A stretch of DNA of 64,000 nucleotides from Cupriavidus pauculus (GCF_008801835.1 NZ_VZOW01000016.1:1-64000); one strand, 5' to 3'; shown: positions 42,179-51,308, counted from the stretch's first letter. Made by a program: numbers and translations. The notes: generated by a model from the letters alone, not told the origin.

Positions 42179-43336
42179 TTAGTATGCGGCGCTGTAGATG
42201 GCGTGAGCGTCGGCTTCCAGCACTTCGCGCGGGTTATTCACGAGCAGCCGCGTCTGCAGCATCGCATCGCTGGCCATGCGCGCGATATCGGTCTGCTTGA
42301 CGCCGACTTCGCGCAGCGTGCGCGGAATGCCAGTGGCCGCGATCAGTCCCTCGATATGCGCGATCAGTGCCGCAGTCTTGGTTTCCGCGCTGCCAGTGGT
42401 GCCGGGCAGCACCACATCGGCCAGTTCGGCGTAAAGCTGGCATGCGGCAGGCGCATTGAACTTCATCACATGCGGCAGCACCAGCGCGTTGGACAGGCCG
42501 TGCGCAACGTGGAAGATGCCGCCGATCGGATACGCCAGCGCGTGCACTGCGGCCACCGGCGCATTGGCGAACGCCTGGCCTGCGAACATCGCGCCCAGCA
42601 GCATTGCTTCGCGCGCGCCGCGGTCTTCGCCGTTGTCGCAGGCCCGCATCAGGTTCTGCGACAGCAACTGCAGCGCGCGCACCGCCAGCATGTCGGAGAT
42701 CGGGTTCTTCAGATGCGCGGTCGTGTAGGCCTCGATGGCGTGCACCATGGCGTCGATGCCGGTGGCGGCGGTGGCCGCGCGCGGCAGACCGAGCGTCAGC
42801 TCGGCATCGAGAATCGCCAGGTCGGCGATCAACTGGGGCGCAACCACGCCCATCTTGGTGGTCTCGCCCGTGGTGACGATGGACACTGCGGTGACTTCGG
42901 AACCGGTGCCGGCGGTGGTCGGCATCTGCACCAGCGGCAGGCGCGTGCCCGTGACCTTCTTCACGCCGTACATTTCGCCGATGGTCTGCGTGGCCGGCAG
43001 CAGCACGGCGATCAACTTGGCGACATCCATCGACGATCCGCCGCCGAGCCCGAGCACCACTTCCGCGTTGGCCTGGCGCGCGCGTTCGGTGGCTTCCAGG
43101 ACCACGTGCTCGGGCGGGTCGGCAATCACATCGTCGATCACCGTGACCTGCCAGCCGTGCCGGGCAAGGTCTTCCAAGGCTGGCGCCAGCAGTCCGCTTT
43201 TGGCGAGAAATCCATCGGTCACGACGCACAGCCGATGGGCCTGCGCAAACGCCTCGCGCAGCAACGCGCCAAGGCGCCGCGCGGCGCCAAATTCGACGAC
43301 GACCGTGGGCACAGTCTGAAAGCGGAAAGGGTTCAT
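42179..43336 (-). CDS. Iron-containing alcohol dehydrogenase
   Basis: The 385-aa group III alcohol dehydrogenase oxidises an alcohol or hydroxy acid with NAD. The cofactor loop GLGGGSSMDVAKLIAV (about 92-107) and the metal ligands, Asp and His in the GIDAMVHAIEAY and HALAYPIGGIFHVAHG motifs, are complete. ATG 43336 follows CCGGAGA. An aldehyde dehydrogenase is encoded 88 bp upstream on the same strand, so the pair should oxidise an alcohol to a carboxylic acid. With a succinate-semialdehyde dehydrogenase partner, 4-hydroxybutyrate is one plausible substrate, but the sequence does not prove it. Confidence 0.92.
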   Translation of the reverse strand: MNPFRFQTVPTVVVEFGAARRLGALLREAFAQAHRLCVVTDGFLAKSGLLAPALEDLARHGWQVTVIDDVIADPPEHVVLEATERARQANAEVVLGLGGGSSMDVAKLIAVLLPATQTIGEMYGVKKVTGTRLPLVQMPTTAGTGSEVTAVSIVTTGETTKMGVVAPQLIADLAILDAELTLGLPRAATAATGIDAMVHAIEAYTTAHLKNPISDMLAVRALQLLSQNLMRACDNGEDRGAREAMLLGAMFAGQAFANAPVAAVHALAYPIGGIFHVAHGLSNALVLPHVMKFNAPAACQLYAELADVVLPGTTGSAETKTAALIAHIEGLIAATGIPRTLREVGVKQTDIARMASDAMLQTRLLVNNPREVLEADAHAIYSAAY

Positions 43337-43424
43337 GGTGTCTCCGGGAGGATGTCCGATGGCTGGTTTCTTATCGTGCCGCCCCGCGGCGCTTTGCACG
43401 CGCGGAGCGGCGAGCGGTGACGCT

Positions 43425-44873
43425 TTACATCTGCAGGCAAAGATACTTGATCTCGAGATATTCCTCGATGCCGTGGCGCGATCCCTCGCGGCCTACGCCC
43501 GATTGCTTGATTCCGCCAAACGGCGCCACCTCATTCGAGATCAGCCCGGTGTTCAGGCCGACCATGCCGTATTCCAGCGCCTCGGCCGTGCGCCAGGCGC
43601 GCGCGATATCGCGTGTGTACAGATACGCGGCCAGGCCGTATTCGGTGGCGTTGGCGGCGGCCACGGCGTCCGCATCCTGCTTGAAGCGGAACAGCGGCGC
43701 CACCGGCCCGAAGATTTCCTCGCGCGCCATGCGCATATCGGCAGTGGCGTCCGCGATTACGGTCGGCGTATAGAAGGTGCCGCCCAGCTTGTGCGCACCG
43801 CCGCCGGTCAGCACGCGCGCGCCCTTGGCGGTGGCGTCGTCGACCAGCGATTTCACTTTCTCGATGGCCGCGTCTTCGATCAGCGGGCCGATCAACACGC
43901 CGTCTTCGAGCCCATTGCCGACGCGCAGCTGGCCCGTGCGTTCGGCGAATTTCGCGGCGAACGCGTCGTAAATGCCGTCCTGGACATAGAAGCGGTTGGC
44001 GCAGACGCAGGTCTGGCCGCCGTTTCGATACTTGGCGGCGATCGCGCCTTCCACGGCAGCGTCCAGGTCGGCGTCGTCGAACACAATGAAGGGCGCATTG
44101 CCGCCCAGTTCCAGCGACAGACGCTTGACCGTCGGCGCGGACTGGGCCATCAGGATGCGGCCCACTTCGGTCGATCCGGTAAACGACAGCTTGCGCACGA
44201 TCGGACTGCCGGTCAGCACGGCGCCAATGGTCTTGGCGTCGCCGCTGACCACTTGCAGCACGCCAGCGGGCACGCCCGCGCGATGCGCCAGTTCGGCCAG
44301 CGCGAAGGCCGACAGCGGCGTCAGCTCGGCCGGCTTGATCACGATGGCGCAGCCCGCGGCCAGTGCCGGCGCGGCCTTGCGCGTGATCATCGCGGCCGGG
44401 AAATTCCACGGCGTGATGGCGGCGCACACGCCCACTGGCTGGCGCAGCGTGACCAGGCGCTTGTCGGCCGCGGGCGTGGCCAGCACTTCGCCATCCACGC
44501 GCTTGCCTTCTTCGGCAAACCATTCGATAAAGCTTGCCGCGTAGGCAATCTCGCCCTTGGCCTCGGCCAATGGCTTGCCCTGTTCGCGCGTCATCAGGTA
44601 GGCCAGGTCGTCGGTGTTGGCCAGCATCAGGTCGAACCAGCGGCGCAAGATGATCGCGCGTTCCTTGCCAGTGCGGGCCGCCCAGGCCTTCTGAGCCGCT
44701 TCGGCCGCGACCACGGCGCGCTCGGTTTCGGCCGTGCCCAGATCGGCAACGCGGGCGATCACCTCGCCCGTGGCGGGATCGGTCACGTCGAACGTGGCGC
44801 CCGAATCGGCGCCCACCCATTGGCCATCGACATAGGCCAGCTGCTTGAATAGCGAGGGATCCTTGAGTTTCAT
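43425..44873 (-). CDS. NAD(P)-dependent succinate-semialdehyde dehydrogenase-like ALDH
   Basis: The 482-aa aldehyde dehydrogenase has TPWNFPAAMITRKAAPALAA, the cofactor motif FTGSTEVGR, general base Glu in LELGGNAPF, and nucleophile Cys in RNGGQTCVCANRFY. The paired Cys-x-Cys is typical of GabD-type enzymes, as is the C-terminus PFGGIKQSGVGREG. Start ATG 44873 with AGGA upstream is preferred to the frame start at 44915. It is transcribed with the alcohol dehydrogenase and faces an IclR regulator with a palindromic operator candidate between them. The GABA pathway is possible, but other omega-semialdehydes fit too. Confidence 0.93.
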   Translation of the reverse strand: MKLKDPSLFKQLAYVDGQWVGADSGATFDVTDPATGEVIARVADLGTAETERAVVAAEAAQKAWAARTGKERAIILRRWFDLMLANTDDLAYLMTREQGKPLAEAKGEIAYAASFIEWFAEEGKRVDGEVLATPAADKRLVTLRQPVGVCAAITPWNFPAAMITRKAAPALAAGCAIVIKPAELTPLSAFALAELAHRAGVPAGVLQVVSGDAKTIGAVLTGSPIVRKLSFTGSTEVGRILMAQSAPTVKRLSLELGGNAPFIVFDDADLDAAVEGAIAAKYRNGGQTCVCANRFYVQDGIYDAFAAKFAERTGQLRVGNGLEDGVLIGPLIEDAAIEKVKSLVDDATAKGARVLTGGGAHKLGGTFYTPTVIADATADMRMAREEIFGPVAPLFRFKQDADAVAAANATEYGLAAYLYTRDIARAWRTAEALEYGMVGLNTGLISNEVAPFGGIKQSGVGREGSRHGIEEYLEIKYLCLQM

Positions 44874-44931
44874 GGCGTGTGATTCCTGGAAGTTGGCCAA
44901 CGCGCGACCCGACAAGGTCCCGCTTGCGCAA

Positions 44932-44966
44932 GTTCAATAGATTGAACTATATTCGGTAAGTTGAAC
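44932..44966. promoter_or_regulatory. Candidate IclR operator between the ALDH and regulator genes
   Basis: GTTCAAT (44932-44938) and ATTGAAC (44941-44947) form a perfect palindrome with a 2-nt spacer. A further half-site, TTGAAC, at 44961-44966 is 19 bp from the first TTGAAC, about two helical turns. It lies 59 bp before the ALDH start in a divergent region. Binding by the adjacent IclR protein is inference. Confidence 0.65.
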
Positions 44967-45070
44967 GATGGGCCGATGATACGCCCATCCTCGGCAGACC
45001 GGCAATAGGCATCGCCGTTCCTTCAAAATCATCGGTCTCCCGCCCGTCGGCAGCCACAACCCTCACGCTC

Positions 45071-45874
45071 ATGCCCAAGTCCAGCTACGACATATCCGAC
45101 GACACCCCGGCCGCCCGGCCCACCTCGCCGGCCGTGGTGCGCGCGGTGCAGGTGCTGGACGCTATCGCGGCGGCCGGCGAGCCGCTCACGCTGGCAGACC
45201 TGACGCGCCTGACCGGCGCGCCCAAGAGCTCGCTGCACGGGATGTGCGACACGCTGGCCCAATTGCAATTGATCAAGCGCCTGCCCAACGGCGGCATGGC
45301 GCTCGGTCCGCATGTGATGAGCTGGGCCAGCGCGTTCCTCTCGCGCACGCAGATCAGCGCGGAATTTCAGGCCTTGTGGGACGAGACCGATGCGTTTCAC
45401 GACGCAACCGTCACGTTGTCGATGATGGACGGCGCCGAAGTGGTCTATCTGGCCTGCCAGAACGGCGATCGTCCGCTTGGCGTGACGTTCCGCATCGGCA
45501 TGCGGCTGCCCGCGCCATACACGGCCACCGGCAAAGCCATGCTGAGCACGCTGCCCACGGCGGACGTCCATCGCCTGTTCGCCGACGGCATGCCCGCGCC
45601 GCTCACGCGCGCCAGCGTGGCAACCTTGAGGGCGCTGGCGGACGAACTGGAACAGGTGCGTGCGGCGGGATACTCGATCGACAACGGCCAGATGCGCGAA
45701 GGCATGACGTGCTTTGGCGCGCCGGTGTTCGAAGCGATGCGCGCGCGCGCGGCCGGGGCCATCGCCGTCAGTTTCCTCAGCAGCGAGATCGACGCCGTCA
45801 CCGGCGAGCGCATCGGCCGCCAGGTGCGCGAGTTGGCCGACCGGCTGTCGGCGCGGCTGGGTGCGCCGCAGTAG
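45071..45874 (+). CDS. IclR family transcriptional regulator
   Basis: The 267-aa regulator has an N-terminal winged HTH (about 20-85: VVRAVQVLDAIAAAGEPLTL, LTGAPKSSLHGMCDTL). An IclR effector domain follows (RIGMRLPAPYTATGKAMLST, ALADELEQVRAAGYSIDNGQ, VSFLSSEIDAVTGERIG). It is divergent from the alcohol and aldehyde dehydrogenase pair and very likely controls it. The spacing of 197 bp contains a strong palindrome. The effector is not known; IclR proteins commonly respond to pathway acids. The start fits the family. Confidence 0.93.
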   Translation: MPKSSYDISDDTPAARPTSPAVVRAVQVLDAIAAAGEPLTLADLTRLTGAPKSSLHGMCDTLAQLQLIKRLPNGGMALGPHVMSWASAFLSRTQISAEFQALWDETDAFHDATVTLSMMDGAEVVYLACQNGDRPLGVTFRIGMRLPAPYTATGKAMLSTLPTADVHRLFADGMPAPLTRASVATLRALADELEQVRAAGYSIDNGQMREGMTCFGAPVFEAMRARAAGAIAVSFLSSEIDAVTGERIGRQVRELADRLSARLGAPQ

Positions 45875-46051
45875 CCGGCGCGACGGCATCGGCGTCAGTG
45901 ATTGACGCGCGCGCTCAGGTCATCGGCGTGGCCGATTTGCACTACGTCCGAACATAAGGAAACGGCTACTTCGTTTTGTTATTGCGCGGCGTCAATGGCT
46001 TGAATTCGGTGAATCGCTAGCATCCGGAAGTTAATTTTCCAGATCCTGACG

Positions 46052-47080
46052 ATGACTCAAGCTTCGGCGGACACCATCCGCCGCCCTCAACTGGTGGCGC
46101 CGGCCGGATCGCTCGCGGCGCTGCGCATGGCGCTGCAGCACGGCGCCGACGCGATCTACCTGGGCCTGCGCGATGCCACCAACGCGCGCAATTTCGGCGG
46201 CCTGAACTTCAGCGAGGAAGACATTCGCACCGGCGTGGCCGAGGCGCACGCGCGCGGCGCGGAGGTGCTGTTCGCGATCAACACGTTCGCCCAGATGGGG
46301 CAGGTCGAGCGCTGGCACCACGCCGTCGACGCTGCCGCCGCGCTGGGCGCGGACGCCGTGATCATGGCCGACGTCGGCCTGATCGCCTACGCGGCGGCGC
46401 GACACCCGTCGCTGCGCGTTCATCTTTCGGTGCAGGGCAGCGCCACGCATGCCGACGCCATCGAACTGATGCGCGAACGATTCGGCATCCGGCGCGTCGT
46501 GCTGCCGCGCGTGCTGTCGGTGCCGCAGATCGCGCGCCTGGCCAGGCAGACCAGCGTCGAACTGGAGGTGTTCGGTTTCGGCAGCCTGTGCGTGATGGCC
46601 GAAGGGCGATGCTTGCTGTCGTCGTACGCCACCGGCGATTCGCCCAACAACAAGGGCGTCTGCTCGCCCGCGCACGCGGTGCGATGGGACGAGCGCGACG
46701 GCACGATGCAGGCGCGCCTGTCCGGCATCCTGATCGACAGCTACGCGCCCGGCGAACCGGCCGGCTATCCCACGCTGTGCAAGGGCCGCTTCACCGTGGA
46801 GGGCGAACACGGCTACGTGCTGGAAGAGCCCACAAGTCTCAACGCGGTGTCGCTGCTGCCGGCGCTGATCGATATCGGCGTCGCCGCGATCAAGATCGAA
46901 GGACGCCAGCGCAGTCCGCGCTATGTGGCCGACGTGGTGGGCGTGTTGCGCGCCGCCATCGACGATGCCTGCCGCGACCCGCGCCGCTTCGTGCCGCGCC
47001 AGGACTGGCAGGCCACGCTGGGCCGCCATGCCGAAGGCGATCAGGTCACGCAAGGCGCCTATGACCGCCCGTGGCGCTGA
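46052..47080 (+). CDS. ubiU: Anaerobic ubiquinone hydroxylation protein UbiU
   Basis: This is a 342-aa U32-family protein. In E. coli, UbiU and UbiV form a [4Fe-4S] heterodimer needed for oxygen-independent hydroxylation in ubiquinone synthesis. The cluster cysteines are visible in GFGSLCVMAEGRCLLSSY, NKGVCSPAHAVRW and YPTLCKGRF. The typical N-terminus LVAPAGSLAALRMALQHGAD and the KIEGRQRSPRYV motif are present. It is followed by ubiV (133 bp gap) and ubiT. It should allow growth by nitrate or other anaerobic respiration. Confidence 0.93.
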   Translation: MTQASADTIRRPQLVAPAGSLAALRMALQHGADAIYLGLRDATNARNFGGLNFSEEDIRTGVAEAHARGAEVLFAINTFAQMGQVERWHHAVDAAAALGADAVIMADVGLIAYAAARHPSLRVHLSVQGSATHADAIELMRERFGIRRVVLPRVLSVPQIARLARQTSVELEVFGFGSLCVMAEGRCLLSSYATGDSPNNKGVCSPAHAVRWDERDGTMQARLSGILIDSYAPGEPAGYPTLCKGRFTVEGEHGYVLEEPTSLNAVSLLPALIDIGVAAIKIEGRQRSPRYVADVVGVLRAAIDDACRDPRRFVPRQDWQATLGRHAEGDQVTQGAYDRPWR

Positions 47081-47213
47081 TGCTTCGCACGCCGGCGGCG
47101 CCGGGGCGCACGCGCGCAGTGCGCCAGCCATCCCCGCCGAACCCGCTTTCAGGTCGTCCTTGCGATCGTCCTGCTGCGCGGTCTCCCAATTGCCCGTTCC
47201 ATCGTCCCTTGCC

Positions 47214-48134
47214 ATGACCTTCCCCCCGCATTCCGAGTCGTTCCGTATCGCACTGGGTCCGCTGCTCTACTACTGGCCGCGTGCCGCGGTGCTGCAGTTC
47301 TACGCGTCGGTGGCCGAAGCGCCCGTCGACCGCGTGTATCTTGGCGAGGCCGTCTGCACGCGCCGCCATGAAATGCGCTTCGACGACTGGATCGACGTGG
47401 CGCAGATGCTGAACCATGCCGGCAAGCAGGTAGTGCTGTCGACGCCGGTGCTGGTGGAATCAGAAAGCGATATCGCTGTGATGCGCCGGGTCTGCGCGCA
47501 GGACGATTTCATGGTCGAGGCCAACGATCTAGGCGCGGTGCGCTGCATGGCGCATCGGCCGTTCCTGTGCGGTCCGCATCTGAATGTCTATCACGCCGAC
47601 ACGCTGGCATGGTTTGCTCAGATGGGCGCGCGCGGGTGCACGGTGCCGGTCGAAATGGACGGCGCAACCATGATGACGTTGGCGGTTGCCCGCCCGGCCG
47701 GCATCGCGCTGGAAGCGATGGTGTGGGGCCGCATGCCGCTGGCGTTTTCGGCGCGCTGCTTTACGGCGCGGCATCACCGGCTGCGCAAGGATGCCTGCCA
47801 GTACCGCTGCCTCGACTATCCGGACGGGCTGGTGGCCAGCACCGGCGAGGGTCAGGCGTTCTTCACGCTGAACGGCATCCAGACCCAGTCCGCGACGTGC
47901 CTGGACCTGTGCGCCGAAGTGTCGCGCATGGCGGCGGCGGGTGTCGACTTCATGCGCGTCAGCCCGCACGCGAGCGGCACGCTGGAAGCGATTGCGCATC
48001 TCGATGCGATCCGGCGCGGATTGCGCGAAGCCGGGCCAAGCCCGGCGCTGCCCGCCGACGCCGCGCCCAGCAACGGCTACTGGAGCGGGGCGCCCGGCAT
48101 CCGCTGGACCGCACCGGCAGGGGAGCCCGCATGA
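47214..48134 (+). CDS. ubiV: Anaerobic ubiquinone hydroxylation protein UbiV
   Basis: This is a 306-aa U32-family partner of UbiU. The cluster cysteines lie in SARCFTARHHRLRKDACQYRC and in the CLDLCAE region; I see the Cys-rich pattern expected for [4Fe-4S] binding. The N-terminus LGPLLYYWPRAAVLQFYA and YLGEAVCTRRHEM fit YhbV-type proteins. ATG 47214 is the first ATG matching the family start; the longer open frame overlaps ubiU out of frame. Its stop overlaps the ubiT start by 4 bp (ATGA), so translation is coupled. Confidence 0.93.
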   Translation: MTFPPHSESFRIALGPLLYYWPRAAVLQFYASVAEAPVDRVYLGEAVCTRRHEMRFDDWIDVAQMLNHAGKQVVLSTPVLVESESDIAVMRRVCAQDDFMVEANDLGAVRCMAHRPFLCGPHLNVYHADTLAWFAQMGARGCTVPVEMDGATMMTLAVARPAGIALEAMVWGRMPLAFSARCFTARHHRLRKDACQYRCLDYPDGLVASTGEGQAFFTLNGIQTQSATCLDLCAEVSRMAAAGVDFMRVSPHASGTLEAIAHLDAIRRGLREAGPSPALPADAAPSNGYWSGAPGIRWTAPAGEPA

Positions 48135-48583
48135 CGGTGCTGACATCGTTGATGAAGCGCGTGCATCGGCAGATGCCCGCGCCTTTGCGCGCCGCGCCAC
48201 TGGTGCTCGCAATGGAAGCGCTACGGCGGGCCGGCTGGCTTGAAGCGCCCGCGGCTCTGGACGGCAAGACGTTCTCGCTGACGGTGGAGGATGTGGCGCT
48301 TGAAATCCGCTTTCACTGCGCCAACGGACGTTTTCTTCCCGGCCCGTTCGATGGGCGCGAAACGGATCTGACGCTGCGGGCTGGCGCGCTCAGCTATCTG
48401 CGGCTGATCGGCGGCCACGCCGATACCGATACGCTGTTCTTCCAGCGCAAGCTGTCGATTCGCGGCGATACGGCATTGGGGCTCGAGGTCAAGTACTGGC
48501 TCGACGCCGCGCCACGGCCCGACTGGCTTGGCAGCGTGGCGCAGCGGCTGGCGCTGCTGTTTCCCGAGCCGCGCGCCACGTGA
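48131..48583 (+). CDS. ubiT: Ubiquinone accessory factor UbiT (SCP2 domain)
   Basis: The 150-aa protein has an SCP2-type lipid-binding domain (about 30-130): LDGKTFSLTVEDVALEIRF, GRETDLTLRAGALSYLRLI and DTLFFQRKLSIRGDTALGLEVK. In E. coli, UbiT binds ubiquinone precursors and is required for anaerobic ubiquinone synthesis. The start overlaps the ubiV stop by 4 bp. It is the last gene of ubiUVT and faces the siroheme decarboxylase-like gene across a tandem repeat. Confidence 0.92.
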   Translation: MTVLTSLMKRVHRQMPAPLRAAPLVLAMEALRRAGWLEAPAALDGKTFSLTVEDVALEIRFHCANGRFLPGPFDGRETDLTLRAGALSYLRLIGGHADTDTLFFQRKLSIRGDTALGLEVKYWLDAAPRPDWLGSVAQRLALLFPEPRAT

Positions 48584-48714
48584 GCCTCCACGGCGTCGCG
48601 CCGCGCCTGCCACAGCGTTTGTGGCGATGCGGTGCGATGCAGCGTCGGTGTGAAGCTTGCGTTGGGGGGATGGCGCAGGGTTTGAGCGCCCCGCCCATGA
48701 TGGCAGCGGCCGCG

Positions 48715-48818
48715 TCAGAACTCGGACTCAGAACTCGGGCTCAGAACTCGGGCTCAGAACTCGGGCTCAGAACTCGGGCTCAGAACTCGGGCTCAGAACT
48801 CGGGCTCAGAACTCGGGC
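48715..48818. repeat. Eight tandem copies of a 13-bp unit (minisatellite)
   Basis: TCAGAACTCGGGC is repeated eight times head to tail; the first copy has A for G at position 48726. Copies start at 48715, 48728, 48741, 48754, 48767, 48780, 48793 and 48806. On the minus strand the unit reads GCCCGAGTTCTGA and includes the final codons and TGA of the siroheme decarboxylase-like gene. It fills most of the gap to ubiT. Confidence 0.95.
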
Positions 48819-49795
48819 ATCACGCCGCCGTAGCGCGTGCCGCGCTGCTTGAAGCACTGGCTGGCTCTTAGCACCGCGCACGGTACGTCCGACAGGCCTT
48901 CGACGGCGTCGAACTGCATCAACGTACTGTGGAATGCCTCGGCGCCCCGTGCATGCACCATCGCGTAGAGGTTGTATTGCCAGTCGGGCAGCCGGCGCGG
49001 CCGGCGATAACACATCGTGACGTCCTGCACATGCGCCAGCCGCTGGCCGATCATGTCGACGAGCGCATCGGGCACGTTCCACACGCACATGGCATTGTGC
49101 GTGTAGCCAAAAGGACGATATCGGAGAATCGCGCCAAAGCGCCGGATCACGCCGGAGGTGCGCCAGTTGTCCAGGCGCTCGAGCACATCGTCCAGCCGCA
49201 GGCCGCTGCGTCGCGCCAGCACGTGGTAGGGCGACGGCGTCAACGCGAGGCCGCTTTCCAGCGCGGCTGCCAGGCGCCAGTCCGCTTCGTCCAGATTCGG
49301 GCGCGGCGGCGGCCGCAAGGCTTGCGCCGAACGTGCCGGCGCACGGCGAGGGCCGCCCAGCAGCGGACCGGTATCGACGCGATATTCGCGTTCGAGCGGA
49401 AGATCCAGCGGTTTCTGGCCGACGTCCGCGGCGATCCGCGCCAGAACGTCGTCCAGCCCGCGACGATCGCGCGCACCGGCCGCAAACCAGAGGTTGTATC
49501 GATGCCCGGCGCGCGCGTGGTGCTGCGCGACATTCACGTCGCCGTTGATGCGGTCGACCACGCGCTCCAGGTCGATCTGCGGCACAGACAGCGCGGCAAC
49601 CGTGCTGGCGCCGATCGTATTCGGGGCAAATACGGCGCCGATGCGGCTGATGCGGCCATTGCCCAGGTCGCGCGCCAGCAGGCTCAGGACGGTGTGTTCG
49701 GAAAGGCCGACGGCTTCGGCGGCAAGCTGGTAGGGACGCGCATGCAGCGGGAAATCGTGTTGCATGCGATGGTAGAGCTGGGCTTCATTGAACAT
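48806..49795 (-). CDS. Siroheme decarboxylase-like protein (NirDL/AhbAB fusion)
   Basis: The 329-aa protein consists of two AsnC/Lrp-like halves (about 1-150 and 165-329), as in NirD-NirL or AhbA-AhbB fusions that decarboxylate siroheme to 12,18-didecarboxysiroheme. Motifs include FPLHARPYQLAAEAVGLSE, ISRIGAVFAPNTIGAS and VAQHHARAGHRYNLWFA in the first half. The second half has SGVIRRFGAILRYRPFGYTH and VTMCYRRPRRLPDWQYNLY. The His/Arg/Tyr residues expected around the porphyrin are visible. No other heme d1 genes (nirJ, nirS) are in the window. ATG 49795 is preferred by family length; a longer start exists at 49882. The stop codon lies in the 13-bp repeat. Confidence 0.82.
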   Translation of the reverse strand: MFNEAQLYHRMQHDFPLHARPYQLAAEAVGLSEHTVLSLLARDLGNGRISRIGAVFAPNTIGASTVAALSVPQIDLERVVDRINGDVNVAQHHARAGHRYNLWFAAGARDRRGLDDVLARIAADVGQKPLDLPLEREYRVDTGPLLGGPRRAPARSAQALRPPPRPNLDEADWRLAAALESGLALTPSPYHVLARRSGLRLDDVLERLDNWRTSGVIRRFGAILRYRPFGYTHNAMCVWNVPDALVDMIGQRLAHVQDVTMCYRRPRRLPDWQYNLYAMVHARGAEAFHSTLMQFDAVEGLSDVPCAVLRASQCFKQRGTRYGGVMPEF

Positions 49796-49928
49796 GGCGA
49801 GCGGTTGGGACAATGCGTTGAGGGCATGGTGTCGAAACGCAGGCGCCGTATGTGGCAATGAACCGGAACTCGCCCGCATCATGCGGGCACATCATCATGA
49901 ACTTCGGCAATCGTCTCGTTGACGGCGG

Positions 49929-51197
49929 TCAAACTGGATCGAGATGATATGTAGCATTCGCCTTGGTACTGTTGCGCTCCATACGAACTGCGTAGAGTGC
50001 AACGGCCAGTGCCGCCAGCCCGGCCAGCGACGCCACCCAGGGCAGCGCCGTAAGGCCCAGACCATGGTCGACCACCAGTCCGCCCAGCCACGCGCCCAGC
50101 CCATTGCCCAGATTGAACGCGGCGATATTGAAGCTCGACGCGAGGTTCTCGCCCGGGCCGCGGGCATGGCGCAGCACGCGCAACTGCAAAGGCGACACCG
50201 TCGAGAATGCGGCGATGCCGAGCACGCCGACGAAGACCACCACCGCCACGGCGTTGTGCACAGACAGCGTCATCGTGGCCAGCGTCAGCGTCAGCATCGC
50301 CAGCGCGCCGAGCAGCGCCCCGGTGGGCCGGCGATCCGCCATGCGTCCGCCCAGCACATTGCCGATGATCATGCCGCCGCCGAACAGCAGCAGAATCGGC
50401 GACACCGCGGCTTCGCTGAAGCCGCTCACGCGCGTCAGCAGCGGCTGCACATAGGTGATCACCGCAAATATCCCCATCGACTGCAGCACCGTCATCAGCA
50501 ATCCCAGCAGTACCTGAGGGCGACCGATGGTCTTCAATTCGTCGGCAAGGCGCACCGGGGCCTCGTGCGTGCGGCTGTTCTTGACCATTACCGCAATCAC
50601 GACGAACGACAACAGGCCGATGGCCGTCATGGCCCAGAACGTGGCGCGCCAGCCGAAGTGCAAGCCAAGCCAGGCGCCGGCCGGCATGCCCAGCAGCGTG
50701 GCCAGCGTGAGTCCCGAAAACATGATCGAGATCGCCGACGCGCGACGGTTGGCGGGCACCAGTCCGGTGGCCACTACGGCGCCGACGCCGAAGAAGGTGC
50801 CATGCGTGAGCGATGTCACGACGCGCGCCACCATCAGCGTGGTGTAGTCCGGCGCGAGCGCGCAGGCCGCATTGCCGATGGTGTAGAGGATCATCAATCC
50901 CATCAGCACATTCTTGCGCGGCATGCGGCGCGTCAGCAGGGTCAGGACCGGTGCACCGGCAAACACGCCGAGCGCGTAGCCAGACACCAGCATCCCCGCT
51001 GCGGCGATCGTGACGCCAAGATCGGCCGACACCTGCAACAGCAGGCCCATGATGACGAATTCGGCACATCCAATGCCAAACGAGCCGGCGGTCAGCGCGT
51101 ACAGCGCCAGCGGCAGCCGGCCCGGAGGCGTCGCCTGCGGCGCGGCCGATGACGGGATCGACCCAGAGGGTTGAGGGGAAGACGAGGGCGAAATCAT
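49929..51197 (-). CDS. MFS transporter, AraJ/drug efflux type (DHA1)
   Basis: The 422-aa inner membrane protein shows twelve hydrophobic segments, beginning LALYALTAGSFGIGCAEFVI with the DHA1-type motif. Loop 2-3 has a motif-A-like RRMPRKNVL. It is most like the arabinose-efflux/Bcr group, which exports sugars or drugs by proton antiport. ATG 51197 follows GGAGA and removes 19 residues from the longest frame. It is divergent from a LysR regulator, which probably controls it. The substrate cannot be predicted. Confidence 0.9.
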   Translation of the reverse strand: MISPSSSPQPSGSIPSSAAPQATPPGRLPLALYALTAGSFGIGCAEFVIMGLLLQVSADLGVTIAAAGMLVSGYALGVFAGAPVLTLLTRRMPRKNVLMGLMILYTIGNAACALAPDYTTLMVARVVTSLTHGTFFGVGAVVATGLVPANRRASAISIMFSGLTLATLLGMPAGAWLGLHFGWRATFWAMTAIGLLSFVVIAVMVKNSRTHEAPVRLADELKTIGRPQVLLGLLMTVLQSMGIFAVITYVQPLLTRVSGFSEAAVSPILLLFGGGMIIGNVLGGRMADRRPTGALLGALAMLTLTLATMTLSVHNAVAVVVFVGVLGIAAFSTVSPLQLRVLRHARGPGENLASSFNIAAFNLGNGLGAWLGGLVVDHGLGLTALPWVASLAGLAALAVALYAVRMERNSTKANATYHLDPV

Positions 51198-51308
51198 GTT
51201 GGGTCTCCAGCAAGGCCGGCGGCAGAGAGAAGGGAGCAGTGTGGGCATTTCCAATTTTCTCGGAAACGGGCAATATCAATAATAAGTTTCAAATCTTCGT
51301 TGAGAATC

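Noticed and set aside
48580..48852. A plus-strand frame through the 13-bp repeats encoding repeated SELGLRTRAQNSG
   Set aside because: It arises only from reading the non-coding tandem repeat; there is no ribosome-binding site or conserved start.
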